In this document: positions 1 to 7,864 of the stretch, in pieces
Position numbering within the stretch: position 1 is the stretch's first letter
How the letters are laid out: every line of letters begins with the position of its first letter
NCBI GenBank assembly: GCA_947370975.1
Contig: CANBNG010000004.1
Coordinates: forward strand, 1-64,000
Reading direction: 5' to 3'
DNA from: Beijerinckiaceae bacterium
GTDB lineage: Bacteria; Pseudomonadota; Alphaproteobacteria; Rhizobiales; Beijerinckiaceae
Length of the DNA stretch: 64,000 nucleotides
Notes under the pieces: model-generated
What the model was told of the DNA's origin: nothing
What the model saw: only the letters and a program-made list of their open reading frames with translations
The model's database searches: none
Position numbers and translations under genes: made by a program

Positions 1-40
1 TTGGCTGGCGGGCGATGGTGACGACATGAACCTTCCCCAT
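1..40 (-). CDS. start of a truncated phage-island gene
   Basis: An ATG at 40-38 on the minus strand overlaps by one base the TGA stop of the upstream helicase gene (TGATG), the coupling used elsewhere in this operon. Only 13 codons (MGKVHVVTIARQP) are visible before the window ends. No family can be assigned. It is probably the next gene of the phage early operon. Confidence 0.4.
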   Translation of the reverse strand, partial: MGKVHVVTIARQP

Positions 41-1722
41 CACGCGGCCACCGTCAGCGCGCCGTCTTTTGCTTCTGCAATCCGTGCGCGAATGGCGTGG
101 GCGTTAAAGCGAAGGCTCAGCATCGCGGACGCCTGGTAGCGGGTCAGGCTAAAGTCGAGGCGACACGAGGGCGGCAGATACGCCAGCTGTTTTTGCGTTG
201 GTGGTTGGCGCAGCCAGGCCTTGGTCTTGTGAGCGCTCTCATCGCTTTCGTTGGCGTTGAGCCAATCATCCGCTGCGGCAATGCAGATCAGTTCTTCGCC
301 CACGGCCAGCAGCGTGGCGCGCTTTTCCTTGCAGCCACCGACCGCATACCAACGGCCGTCCTCACAAAAGACGCCTGCCCAGGCGTTAAAGCCATTTGCG
401 ACCAGTGTCGCGCCGTCGCCATTGACGTCGGCCCACTGGAAACTTGAGCGCGCAAGAATGTCGATCTCAGTCATGACGAAGTGACCGAGTTCTCCGGCGC
501 CTTGGCGTTCGCGCGTGGTTTCCCAGATATGGCCGCAGAGCGGGCACTCGGTGACGGCTGAGGGAACGACGGCCTCGCATTGCGGGCAGGTCTTGGTTGG
601 GGCGTCGCCGTCTTGCGCGCTGCCCTTCAGATCAATGTCCTGCTCAAGCGATCCGTGGATGAGGCTTGAGGTTCCAAAGTCGAGGATGACGCAATCCGTC
701 TTGACGACGCCTGGATAGTCCTCGGGGTTCACGGTTCGCAGTCCGCGTCCGACCATCTGGATCATGGTCGACTTGTAGGAAGAGGGGCGAAGCAACACGA
801 CGCAGGAAGTCGGCGGGTGGTCCCAGCCTTCTGTGAGTACGCTCACGTTTGTGATGATCTGAATGTCGCAGCGATCATAGGCTGCAAGCGTCGCCCGGCG
901 ATCAGGGTCGCTCATCTCACCATGAACGAGCGCAGACGACACACCAGCTGCATTGAAGGCGTCACAAACATTGCGCGCATGATCCACGGTCGAGCAGAAC
1001 ACGACGGTCTGCCGGGTGGCGGCCTTCGCCTTCCAGTTCGCGATGACAGAATCCGTCACTGGCGACTTGTTCATGATGGCGTCGACTTGCGCCATATCGA
1101 AGTCGGACGCCTTCTTGCGGACGGCCTTGAGCTTTTCTTGAACACCGACGTCAATGACGAAGGTGCGTGGCTGCACCAGATGGCCCGCAGCAATCAGTTC
1201 GCCAATGCGGATCTGGTCGCTGACATTGGTGAAGACTTCCCGCAGACCCTGCCTGTCACCACGATTGGGGGTCGCTGTGACGCCGAAGATTTTCACGGCA
1301 GGGTTGCGCTGAACCGCCCGATCAATGATGCGACGGTAGCTGTCAGCGACTGCGTGATGTGCTTCATCGATCACGAGCAGGTCGAGAGCAGGCATCTCTG
1401 CAAGGTTAGCCGGACGGCACAGCGTCGGCGCCATAGCGAAAGTCGCGTGTCCCGCCCATGACTTCTCATTGGCGTCAAACACCGAGGTCGAGATCGATGG
1501 ATTCACCCTCGAGAATTTGGACTTGTTCTGGTCAGTGAGTTCATCGCGATGGGCGAGCACACAGGCCTTGGCGGAATTTCCAGCGATTACCTCACCGGTA
1601 ACAGCTGACAACATGATCGTTTTACCGGCAGCGGTGGGCGCGACACCGAGCGTATTGCGATGGGTGCTGAGCGCAGCAAGACTGCGCTCAACGAATAGTT
1701 TTTGGCGAGGACGAAGCAACAT
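40..1722 (-). CDS. DEAD/DEAH-box superfamily 2 helicase, phage type
   Basis: Predicted ATP-dependent nucleic-acid helicase of 560 aa. An N-terminal Q-like segment (MLLRPRQ) is followed by Walker A APTAAGKT (about residues 28-35), Walker B/motif II DEAH (about 119-122), and motif III-like VTATPNRGD. A C-terminal helicase domain includes the QMVGRGLR arginine-finger motif (about 324-331). Behind it is a four-cysteine zinc ribbon (CPQC...CPLC, about 382-400). The start has a GAGG ribosome site 7-8 bases upstream. It is the fifth gene of a compact minus-strand operon with an SSB-like gene 9 bases upstream and the Sak4-like ATPase beyond it, which suggests phage DNA replication or recombination-dependent replication. 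Family assignment is firm; the phage role is inferred from neighbours. Confidence 0.88.
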   Translation of the reverse strand: MLLRPRQKLFVERSLAALSTHRNTLGVAPTAAGKTIMLSAVTGEVIAGNSAKACVLAHRDELTDQNKSKFSRVNPSISTSVFDANEKSWAGHATFAMAPTLCRPANLAEMPALDLLVIDEAHHAVADSYRRIIDRAVQRNPAVKIFGVTATPNRGDRQGLREVFTNVSDQIRIGELIAAGHLVQPRTFVIDVGVQEKLKAVRKKASDFDMAQVDAIMNKSPVTDSVIANWKAKAATRQTVVFCSTVDHARNVCDAFNAAGVSSALVHGEMSDPDRRATLAAYDRCDIQIITNVSVLTEGWDHPPTSCVVLLRPSSYKSTMIQMVGRGLRTVNPEDYPGVVKTDCVILDFGTSSLIHGSLEQDIDLKGSAQDGDAPTKTCPQCEAVVPSAVTECPLCGHIWETTRERQGAGELGHFVMTEIDILARSSFQWADVNGDGATLVANGFNAWAGVFCEDGRWYAVGGCKEKRATLLAVGEELICIAAADDWLNANESDESAHKTKAWLRQPPTQKQLAYLPPSCRLDFSLTRYQASAMLSLRFNAHAIRARIAEAKDGALTVAA

Positions 1723-1731
1723 GGTCCGTCC

Positions 1732-2337
1732 TCACTTTGCCCAGGTAGGCCGCACGCCAGCCGCTGGTAAGGGCTGCTGGGGTGCTGGGACTGATTTGAG
1801 GGTCGGTGACTGCGCGTAGGTTGCGGGTGCGTGCGCGCCAACACCACCATCCGACGGATAGTCTTTATGGTCCTTCGTGATGGCGGTGCGGATGTCGTTC
1901 TTTTCGTCGCCATTGGCGTCGGTCCCAACATCGATGCGCGCGATAAACTCAAGACCGTCGAGATCAGCAAGGCCCGCAATACGGCGCGCGGCCTGCGCTT
2001 GCGGCGAATTATCCTTGTCGGACAGCCCACGCGCAGAATTGAGCACGCTGCGCACATAGGCCCGGCCCATATTGGCCCAGTCCGGCCCCTTGGGACTGAA
2101 GAGCCCGATCAGCGACCAGATCTTACGCTTTGCGTAAGGCCCCTCGAGGACCGTGTATTCGGCATCAAGGTAGACGGAACCAGTGGTTCCGCGCTTGGCG
2201 TAACCGCCCGTCCAGCCTTGCGAGGGGTCATCGAAGCCGCCGGGGCGCAAGGTCATGCGCACTTTGACGATCGTGCCCTTGGGGATCAGGTTCGAGGTTT
2301 GTTTGACGTCGTTGAAATCAGACCATGCATTTGTCAT
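1732..2337 (-). CDS. phage SSB-like protein (DUF669/DUF2815-like), putative
   Basis: A 201-aa protein whose beta-rich N-terminal half (about residues 18-105) has the look of phage single-strand DNA-binding proteins of the DUF669/DUF2815 type. It includes a GPYAKRKIW segment and a conserved-looking WANMGRAYVRS stretch. The C-terminal 40 residues are Pro/Ala-rich and low in complexity, as tails of SSBs often are, though without an acidic tip. AGGAG lies 7 bases before the ATG. It sits between a Sak4-like ATPase and a helicase, the usual position for the SSB partner of Sak4. Function is inferred mainly from context; a plain hypothetical phage protein is the alternative. Confidence 0.6.
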   Translation of the reverse strand: MTNAWSDFNDVKQTSNLIPKGTIVKVRMTLRPGGFDDPSQGWTGGYAKRGTTGSVYLDAEYTVLEGPYAKRKIWSLIGLFSPKGPDWANMGRAYVRSVLNSARGLSDKDNSPQAQAARRIAGLADLDGLEFIARIDVGTDANGDEKNDIRTAITKDHKDYPSDGGVGAHAPATYAQSPTLKSVPAPQQPLPAAGVRPTWAK

Positions 2338-2353
2338 CGCGAGCTCCTGGCGA

Positions 2354-3238
2354 TCAAGAATTGTTGGTGGTGGGGTTGGTGGTGTCAGCGTTTGGCGCAG
2401 CAGGGGCAGGCCTGCTGAAGGTCAGGCGCTCAAGCGGGGAGCGGCCCGGCTCGGCAATCCTCGCAATTAGGCGTCCAAGGTGGGCTTCCTCGATGAGATC
2501 AAGGCGGCCTGAACGGTCCTTCGCCGGATAGCCCCAAGGGTTCATCGTCTGGCAGACGAAGACGCGATGAAGCGTTTTTTCCCCATCAGCCATTTCGGTC
2601 ATGGTGAGGACTTCATCGACGATGCCGGGCAACTCCAATCCGGTCTTGGCGCCATCTATTTGCGGCACGAAGATCTTGCGATTGAAGTCGTCGAGCTTCT
2701 CATCGAGGATCCCGACGAAGAAGACGTCCTTGGCGCGCGTGTGCTGGAGATGGGTGATCCAGCCGATCATCTCGCGACCATGAAGGCCGTAAGCGCCGCG
2801 AATGTCGGACTTGCCCGTCTTCTCGGAGAAGGCTTCAGGCTGTTCCTTCGCCCACTGGAAACACAGACGCCCAGCGACCGTGATGGAATCCACGAAGATC
2901 GACGCGTACTTTTCGATAGCGCCGGGTTCGCCGTATTTGGCAACCGCCTCGTTGTAATGGCGCTGGCTATAGGGACGCCCATCCGGGATCGCCGGGTTAG
3001 GCCCGCCGATGAACACCGCGAAATCGCGGCATTCCTCCCATGTGCGCGGACGGATCGTGTCGCCGCTCCATCCCTCAATGGCGAGATCGCCTGCCTCAAG
3101 ATCGAAGAAGAGCGTCGTGCCGGGATCAAGCGTCCAGAGGAGGGAGGTTTTCCCAATTCCGCTGCGGCCGAAGATGGCGGCTTTGATGCCCCGGCGCTCA
3201 GCGAGGCGCTGATCTGCAAGAATGAGAGGAAGCGTCAT
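2354..3238 (-). CDS. Sak4-like RecA-fold ATPase (phage nucleotide-binding protein, AAA_24)
   Basis: A 294-aa P-loop ATPase. Walker A is GRSGIGKTS (about residues 24-32), followed by a Walker B-like FFDLEAGDL and a second hydrophobic strand ending in Asp-Ser (IFVDSIT). A central RGAYGLHGREMIGW segment resembles phage Sak4 / AAA_24 proteins, which are short RecA-like single-strand annealing recombinases acting with an SSB. The start codon overlaps the upstream stop (ATGA), so translation is coupled. The SSB-like gene follows 16 bases downstream. The P-loop assignment is solid. Sak4 identity is a family-level inference; another phage AAA_24 ATPase is possible. Confidence 0.75.
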   Translation of the reverse strand: MTLPLILADQRLAERRGIKAAIFGRSGIGKTSLLWTLDPGTTLFFDLEAGDLAIEGWSGDTIRPRTWEECRDFAVFIGGPNPAIPDGRPYSQRHYNEAVAKYGEPGAIEKYASIFVDSITVAGRLCFQWAKEQPEAFSEKTGKSDIRGAYGLHGREMIGWITHLQHTRAKDVFFVGILDEKLDDFNRKIFVPQIDGAKTGLELPGIVDEVLTMTEMADGEKTLHRVFVCQTMNPWGYPAKDRSGRLDLIEEAHLGRLIARIAEPGRSPLERLTFSRPAPAAPNADTTNPTTNNS

Positions 3239-3723
3239 TGCACGCCCTCCTTGTTGAGGATCAGCGAAAAGCTCTGCGCGCCAGCACGCACGGTGCGGGC
3301 AGGCTCAAACAGTTTGCGGATGTGGAGAGGCCAGGAGGTGTATTTGCGCTCCGAGACCTTCAGGCTGACCTCGACATATTCACGAGGATCATCGCCTTCG
3401 CCCTTGATGCGCTCGACGAGCTGGCCAAGTTCGTGCTGGTCCCAATCGACGCGTTTTGGCAATTCAGCGACAATCGTCACCTCGCCGTCGGCAAAGCGCG
3501 TTGCGCCGAAGTCCTTGCCAGCGTCCAAGCGGGCTGCCTTCGCACGCTCGGCGTATTTCATGAGGAGGGCGCTATCGAGCCAGGCGACCATAGCCCTGGC
3601 TTTGCGCAAAGCCTCGTCAGCATCCTTTTGCAAACGAGCCAGCTCTTCAGAAGGAAGCGCGACGATCTCGGCGATGGGCAGGCGCGCCAAAGCCTCAAGG
3701 GTGATGTGGTTTGGGATGGTCAT
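3235..3723 (-). CDS. hypothetical phage early protein
   Basis: A 162-aa protein without a family I recognise. The N-terminal half is predicted helical (ARLPIAEIVALPSEELARLQ, then a charged Ala/Lys/Arg-rich helix, possibly a short coiled coil). The second half is mixed, with a basic SERKYTSWP segment. I chose the ATG at 3723 because GAGGGG lies 7 bases upstream; a TTG five codons earlier is possible. The stop overlaps the start of the Sak4-like gene (ATGA), so it probably belongs to the same function, perhaps a partner or regulator of the ATPase. Confidence 0.65.
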   Translation of the reverse strand: MTIPNHITLEALARLPIAEIVALPSEELARLQKDADEALRKARAMVAWLDSALLMKYAERAKAARLDAGKDFGATRFADGEVTIVAELPKRVDWDQHELGQLVERIKGEGDDPREYVEVSLKVSERKYTSWPLHIRKLFEPARTVRAGAQSFSLILNKEGVQ

Positions 3724-3734
3724 GTGCGCGCCCC

Positions 3735-3941
3735 TCAACCGGCTTTTCGGCTGAAGCCGGGGGTCGCTTGACGGATCTGCTCCGCCTCATAGGCCTCGAC
3801 ATCACCGAGGCGGTAGACGACGCGCCAACCCAGTTTGACGAATTGGGGGCCTTCGCCTGTAAACCGCCAGCGCTCAAGCGTGCGGGGGGAAAGGTTCCAG
3901 CGAGCAGCAAGCTCGATTTGGGATAGGTGCCGGGTAGACAT
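3735..3941 (-). CDS. AlpA/excisionase-like helix-turn-helix protein
   Basis: A 68-aa protein made almost entirely of one winged HTH of the HTH_17 (excisionase/AlpA, MerR-like) type. It reads LSQIELAARWNLSPRTLERW, then a G-x-GP-x-FVKLGWRVVYRLGDVEAYE wing, matching the family pattern. GGAG lies 7 bases before the ATG. It is the first gene of the minus-strand early operon, just downstream of a cluster of 11-bp repeats (3993-4030) that may be its operator or the operator of the divergent repressor. It could be an excisionase or an operon regulator; the sequence does not separate the two. Confidence 0.75.
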   Translation of the reverse strand: MSTRHLSQIELAARWNLSPRTLERWRFTGEGPQFVKLGWRVVYRLGDVEAYEAEQIRQATPGFSRKAG

Positions 3942-3992
3942 TCGTGTTCTCCGCTGTTGGTTGCAAAACCTGCGGAGAGGATGGCGAAAGCA

Positions 3993-4030
3993 AATGATCC
4001 TGTCGTGGGGATCATTACAGGATCATTACA
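3993..4030. repeat. tandem and inverted 11-bp repeats (operator or iteron candidate)
   Basis: GGATCATTACA occurs twice head to tail (4009-4019 and 4020-4030) and is followed by a partial third copy beginning GGATATGATG. AATGATCC at 3993-4000 is the exact inverted copy of the first eight bases. The cluster lies 50-90 bases upstream of the HTH gene that opens the early operon. This is the pattern of regulator-binding sites or replication iterons. Confidence 0.55.
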
Positions 4031-4114
4031 GGATATGATGGGGGATAAGAGTAGCCCAGCGGGGGGATGGCTGGGGGATCAGGAGGGGATAGAGGGGGAT
4101 ATCATCCCACACCT

Positions 4115-4882
4115 CTACTTCTTGGCGCGTTTGCCGGGCCGTTCGATGCGATCTGAAATCGCTAGGCGGTACAAGCCTCTACCATCCGAATCGACGAGCA
4201 GGGGCCACTCCATCCGCTTGGATTTGAAGAGGTCGTGCATGCGGTTGCTCTCGGAACTGGCGTTTTTCAGAAGCTCTTTGCCGTTCCGCCAGGGATTGCC
4301 CGCCAGAGCCGCCTCATGGAGTTGCCTGATGACGTCGGCCTGACGGGGGCCGAGGTTAATTGTAATGCCGTTGATCGTGACTTCCCGGTAGCTGAGGCTG
4401 TGGGTGAAAGTCTCCCCCCGCTTTGCTGAAGGCTTCGCTTTGATCAATGATTCCAGCTGAGTGCGCTCGGAGCGCCGCAGCAGAAGGTCTTCTTTCTTGA
4501 ATGTTTGTGGCCGCGCCCGCTCTGCGATGCTGCAGTATTCCTTGGGCTTGGCCTTGAAGTGTTCGACGGCGGCGCTTCCGTTCTTGAGGATCATGTGAGC
4601 GTCGCGGTCTCCCAGATCCACCAGTCCGGTCAGGTGCGATGGGTCCTCATAGGGGAAATGATCCCAGTCATCATCCGAGATCTGCTCACAAAATCCGCAG
4701 TCCACTGGCAGCTGGAAGACGAGGACCGAAAGCCGCAGGTGCCCATTTTCGGCGAGGTAGATGACGTCGGTCCAGGGCATCCCCAGGGATTCGATGACCT
4801 CAGCAAGGGTGAAATATTCTTTTTCGATCAGGGACATCGACGCCGCGCTCCAACCAGGCCCACCAGGAGTTTTGTTCGCCAT
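4115..4882 (-). CDS. hypothetical island protein
   Basis: A 255-aa protein I do not recognise. It starts with a region that may be a small HTH (EYFTLAEVIESLGMPWTDVIYLAENG), continues with an acidic middle, and ends with a likely winged-helix segment (GPRQADVIRQLHEAALAGNPWRNGKELL) and a basic tail. It is divergent from the S24 repressor gene, with an 88-base intergenic region that holds a 13-bp palindrome. No clear ribosome site precedes the ATG at 4882. An internal ATG at 4837 with GGAG 10 bases upstream is an alternative start. The position suggests expression controlled by the repressor. Confidence 0.6.
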   Translation of the reverse strand: MANKTPGGPGWSAASMSLIEKEYFTLAEVIESLGMPWTDVIYLAENGHLRLSVLVFQLPVDCGFCEQISDDDWDHFPYEDPSHLTGLVDLGDRDAHMILKNGSAAVEHFKAKPKEYCSIAERARPQTFKKEDLLLRRSERTQLESLIKAKPSAKRGETFTHSLSYREVTINGITINLGPRQADVIRQLHEAALAGNPWRNGKELLKNASSESNRMHDLFKSKRMEWPLLVDSDGRGLYRLAISDRIERPGKRAKK

Positions 4883-4902
4883 ATGTTCTAAATGCTTGAC
4901 GA

Positions 4903-4915
4903 GATTGAATCAATC
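4903..4915. promoter_or_regulatory. 13-bp palindrome, candidate repressor operator
   Basis: GATTGAATCAATC is a perfect inverted repeat (6-bp arms around one central A) in the 88-base gap between the divergent genes at 4882 and 4971. It lies within a candidate promoter whose -35-like TTGACG is at 4896-4901; the -10 element is weak. A direct repeat ATCCACG (4932-4938, 4941-4947) lies nearby. Binding by the adjacent S24 repressor is an inference. Confidence 0.4.
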
Positions 4916-4970
4916 CTGTTAGGTCCAATTCATCCACGCAATCCACGATTTCAACAGACACGGGCGGGCC

Positions 4971-5639
4971 ATGACCTTCAGTCTTGCAGACAGAGTAAAG
5001 GCAAGGTCTCAGCAGCTTGGCCTGACAGCCGCCCAGGTCGCCGAGATCGCGGGGGTCAACCGGTCGTTCATCTACGACATCATCCGGGGCAAATCGGAGA
5101 ACCCGAACCTTCAGCGGTTGGATCAGATCGCCAGTGCCCTCAAGGTCGAACGCAACTGGTTGTTGCACGGCTTGGGGGAGGTCGAAGGCGAGTCCCCGAT
5201 CCTTGAGAACCCGGACTTTGCGTTTGTCGCCGTTCCCTATGTGAACGTTCGTCCCTCCATGGGCGGCGGGAACAACGTTGATATGGAGCCCGATTACGGA
5301 CGGCCCTATCACTTCCAGAAATCATGGATCAAGCAGGGGCTCAAAACGGATCCCTCGAACCTTCGCATCATGCATGTGGAGGGCGACAGTATGACGCCGA
5401 CCCTCAACAGCGGCGACGTTGTGCTGGTCGATACGAGCCGACGTTCTCCAACGCCACCGGGAATCTTCGTGCTCTATGACGGCATGGGCCTTGTAGCTAA
5501 ACGCTTGGAGCACATTCCAAACAGCGACCCGCCTCAGGTGCGCATCGTATCCGACAACACACACTATTCTCCCTACGAGCGTCTGATTGATGAAATGAAT
5601 ATCGTTGGGCGCATTCGCTGGTTTGCGCGAGAGATGTGA
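4971..5639 (+). CDS. CI-like phage repressor, XRE HTH + S24 peptidase domain
   Basis: A 222-aa transcriptional repressor. An N-terminal Cro/CI-type HTH (residues about 5-66, with GLTAAQVAEIAGVNRSFIYD) is joined to a C-terminal LexA/CI-like S24 domain. The catalytic dyad looks intact, with Ser140 in EGDSMTPTL and Lys177 in GLVAKRL. At the linker position where relatives often have an Ala-Gly scissile pair (SAG), this protein reads SMGGG (residues 96-100), so RecA-induced self-cleavage may be altered or absent. It is divergent from the gene at 4115-4882 and likely controls it and the minus-strand early operon. Family assignment is secure; induction behaviour is inferred. Confidence 0.9.
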   Translation: MTFSLADRVKARSQQLGLTAAQVAEIAGVNRSFIYDIIRGKSENPNLQRLDQIASALKVERNWLLHGLGEVEGESPILENPDFAFVAVPYVNVRPSMGGGNNVDMEPDYGRPYHFQKSWIKQGLKTDPSNLRIMHVEGDSMTPTLNSGDVVLVDTSRRSPTPPGIFVLYDGMGLVAKRLEHIPNSDPPQVRIVSDNTHYSPYERLIDEMNIVGRIRWFAREM

Positions 5640-5802
5640 GCTGATGGAGCTTCGTTAGATCGATTTAAAAATTATCCACACGACAGTGGCGTCGTGATTT
5701 TCGACGCGATCCGCTGCGGTCAGAAGAGCGTCTAAATTCGATTGAGTAGATTTTTTAGGTTCGTATTCTTCGCTTTCCATCAATGCGAAGCGAACGATCT
5801 CG

Positions 5803-6024
5803 ATGAATATTGATTGCCAAACATCCGCCGGACCTTCGATTGATCCGATAGCAAATTCCAATCGCCTTGATGAACTCGCGCAACTCTTGTGCGCAGCATT
5901 GAGGCGGATTTTATCCGAACAGTCCAGTCCTTTATCTGCCTCAACCAGAGACAGTTTAGTCGACTTCTCGCCTCTGAAGAGCGGTATTGCTCGTCGCAAA
6001 CTGCGCAATCGAACCGGAGGCTGA
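5803..6024 (+). CDS. small protein upstream of DUF2924/recombinase module
   Basis: A 73-aa protein ending two bases before the DUF2924 start codon. The pattern NRLDELAQLLCAALRRIL followed by QSSPLSA and then SLVDFSPLKSG is what I recall from small proteins found immediately upstream of DUF2924-recombinase pairs in Rhizobiales, so I read it as a real gene rather than chance coding. It has no membrane segment or cysteine pattern. The start is uncertain, because the ATG at 5803 has no good ribosome site. Function is unknown; it may be a regulator or accessory factor of the recombinase. Confidence 0.55.
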   Translation: MNIDCQTSAGPSIDPIANSNRLDELAQLLCAALRRILSEQSSPLSASTRDSLVDFSPLKSGIARRKLRNRTGG

Positions 6025-6026
6025 CG

Positions 6027-6536
6027 ATGAGAAAACCAATCAAACAAAAAGATCAGGCGCTACCAAAACCCGGTGATAATGCCGAGATGGATGCATCCGT
6101 CTTGGCAAGACTGGCAGCGTTGAAGGCCATGTCTGTGAAAGAGTTGAAAGAGCTGTGGGCAAGCCTGTTTGCAACTTCAGCGCCAAACAACAGCAGGTCG
6201 TTTTTGGAAGTCCGCATAGCCAGCAGAATTCAGGAGCTGACCTATGGCGGTCTGTCGCGGGATACGCGCCGCACGCTCGACATGCTCGCCGACGAAGTGG
6301 AAGGCAAATTGGTTCGCAAGACTATGGCGGTCGACGCGCGTAATCCCATGCCGGGCACAAAGCTCCTGCGCGAATGGAATGGGACCGAGCACACGGTCAC
6401 GATTCTCAGCGATGGCTATGACTGGCAGTCACGAAAATACAAATCACTCTCAGCGGTCGCGAAAGCAATCACCGGCACGAACTGGAACGGCTTTCGATTC
6501 TTTGGTCTTCGCGACAAGAGCAGGAGCGTGGCATGA
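6027..6536 (+). CDS. DUF2924 domain protein, recombinase partner
   Basis: A 169-aa protein with the DUF2924 pattern: a helical N-terminal part (LARLAALKAMSVKELKELWA, then SRSFLEVRIASRIQEL) and a C-terminal beta part (GTKLLREWNGTEHTVTILSDGY, then WNGFRFFGL). The C-terminal part resembles small DNA-binding folds. GGAGG lies 6 bases before the ATG at 6027; the frame is open further upstream but overlaps the 73-aa gene. Its TGA overlaps the ATG of the serine recombinase (ATGA). DUF2924 genes travel with such recombinases in alphaproteobacterial islands; the molecular role is not established. Confidence 0.85.
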   Translation: MRKPIKQKDQALPKPGDNAEMDASVLARLAALKAMSVKELKELWASLFATSAPNNSRSFLEVRIASRIQELTYGGLSRDTRRTLDMLADEVEGKLVRKTMAVDARNPMPGTKLLREWNGTEHTVTILSDGYDWQSRKYKSLSAVAKAITGTNWNGFRFFGLRDKSRSVA

Positions 6537-7864
6537 GCCAGCCAACCACAATCACGATTCCTAAACGCTCGCGCTGCGCCATCTACACGCGCAAATCCTC
6601 AGAAGAGGGCCTCGAAATGGAGTTCAACTCCCTTGATGCCCAGCGCGAGGCCTGCGAGGCCTATGTCGCCAGCCAGAAGGCGGAGGGCTGGGTCTCGATC
6701 CGTGACCGCTATGATGACGGGGGCTTCTCAGGCGGCACACTTGATCGGCCTGCGCTGAAGCAGCTTCTGATCGATGTTGAGGCAGGACTGATCGACGTTA
6801 TCGTCGTCTACAAGATCGACCGCCTCAGTCGCTCGTTGATGGATTTCGCCAGATTGGTGGAGGTGCTTGACCGGAACAACGTGACATTCGTCTCGGTGAC
6901 CCAGTCATTCAACACCACGACGTCTATGGGCCGTCTCACGCTGAACATTCTGCTGAGCTTTGCACAGTTCGAGCGCGAGGTTATTGGTGAGCGCATCCGT
7001 GACAAGTTCGCAGCCTCCCGCAAGCGCGGCATGTGGATGGGCGGATTTGTGCCGCTGGGCTACGACGTGAAAGACCGGAAGCTCGTGATCAACGAGAGCG
7101 AAGCCAAGACGGTCAGAATGATCTTTGAGCGCTTCGTCTCCCTTGGGTCGGCGTCGAAACTGGCGCGGGCCCTACAGGTTGAAGGGGTCACCAACAAGCG
7201 CGGACGCAGGATAGACAAAGGCTTCATCTACAAACTCATCAACAACCGGGTCTACATCGGGGAAGCCGTCCATAAGGGCACTGCCTATCCCGGCGAGCAC
7301 CAAGCGATCGTCAGCAAGGAGCTCTGGGATCGTCTCCATACGATCTTGCAGAGAAGTCCTCGGGAGCGGCGGGCGGAAAACCGCAGCACGTCAGAGGCTT
7401 TGCTGAAGGGGCTGATTTTTTCGAACTCGGGCGCTGCCATGACGCCGACCTACACCCGCAAGGGTGATCGCCTCTACCATTATTACATCTCGATGGACGC
7501 CATCCAGAACCGGACGACGCTGGCGGATGCAGGTCCTGCGCGCTTGTCCGCTGCAATGGTGGACGGCGCGGTCATTGCCGAAATGCGCCGGATGATCGCC
7601 ACACCGGAGGTGGCGGCGCGTGTGATCCAGACATTCAAGCAGGAGGGAACATGCATGGACGAGAGAGCAATCGTCGAAGCCCTCACGCGGTTTGATGATC
7701 TCTGGGCCTCGCTCTTCCCGGCAGAACAGGCACGGATCACCCGCTTGCTTGTCAGCAGGGTAACAGTTGGCCCCGCCGGTATCGCAGTCGATCTGCGCCA
7801 TCAAGGCGTTGGAAGTCTCGTGCGTGATCTCACCACAACCCACCAACAGGAGGTCGCTGCTTGA
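6533..7864 (+). CDS. serine recombinase (resolvase N-terminal + Recombinase domain)
   Basis: A 443-aa site-specific serine recombinase. The catalytic resolvase domain (residues about 10-165) includes the nucleophile motif YTRKSSEEG, YKIDRLSRS with active-site arginines, and the SFNTTTSMGRL segment. The PF07508-type Recombinase domain follows (about 180-280, GFVPLGYDVKDRKLVINE through GFIYKLINNRVYIGE). The usual zinc beta-ribbon position (LLKGLIFSNSGAAMTP, then YHYYIS) has no cysteines, so any ribbon there is zinc-free. The start overlaps the DUF2924 stop. It is the only integrase candidate in view and probably mobilises this island; its attachment site cannot be identified here. Confidence 0.93.
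   Translation: MSQPTTITIPKRSRCAIYTRKSSEEGLEMEFNSLDAQREACEAYVASQKAEGWVSIRDRYDDGGFSGGTLDRPALKQLLIDVEAGLIDVIVVYKIDRLSRSLMDFARLVEVLDRNNVTFVSVTQSFNTTTSMGRLTLNILLSFAQFEREVIGERIRDKFAASRKRGMWMGGFVPLGYDVKDRKLVINESEAKTVRMIFERFVSLGSASKLARALQVEGVTNKRGRRIDKGFIYKLINNRVYIGEAVHKGTAYPGEHQAIVSKELWDRLHTILQRSPRERRAENRSTSEALLKGLIFSNSGAAMTPTYTRKGDRLYHYYISMDAIQNRTTLADAGPARLSAAMVDGAVIAEMRRMIATPEVAARVIQTFKQEGTCMDERAIVEALTRFDDLWASLFPAEQARITRLLVSRVTVGPAGIAVDLRHQGVGSLVRDLTTTHQQEVAA

Noticed and set aside
3966..3977. 12-bp match AAAACCTGCGGA between 3966 and about 11290 as island attachment cores
   Set aside because: Too short and internal to the island on one side; chance match is likely.
4971..5639. Chromosomal LexA
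   Set aside because: The HTH is Cro/CI (XRE) type rather than the LexA winged helix, and it lies in a prophage control region.
5655..6047. 130-codon minus-strand open frame
   Set aside because: It overlaps the 73-aa and DUF2924 genes on the opposite strand, has no ribosome site or domain, and the plus-strand reading is better supported.
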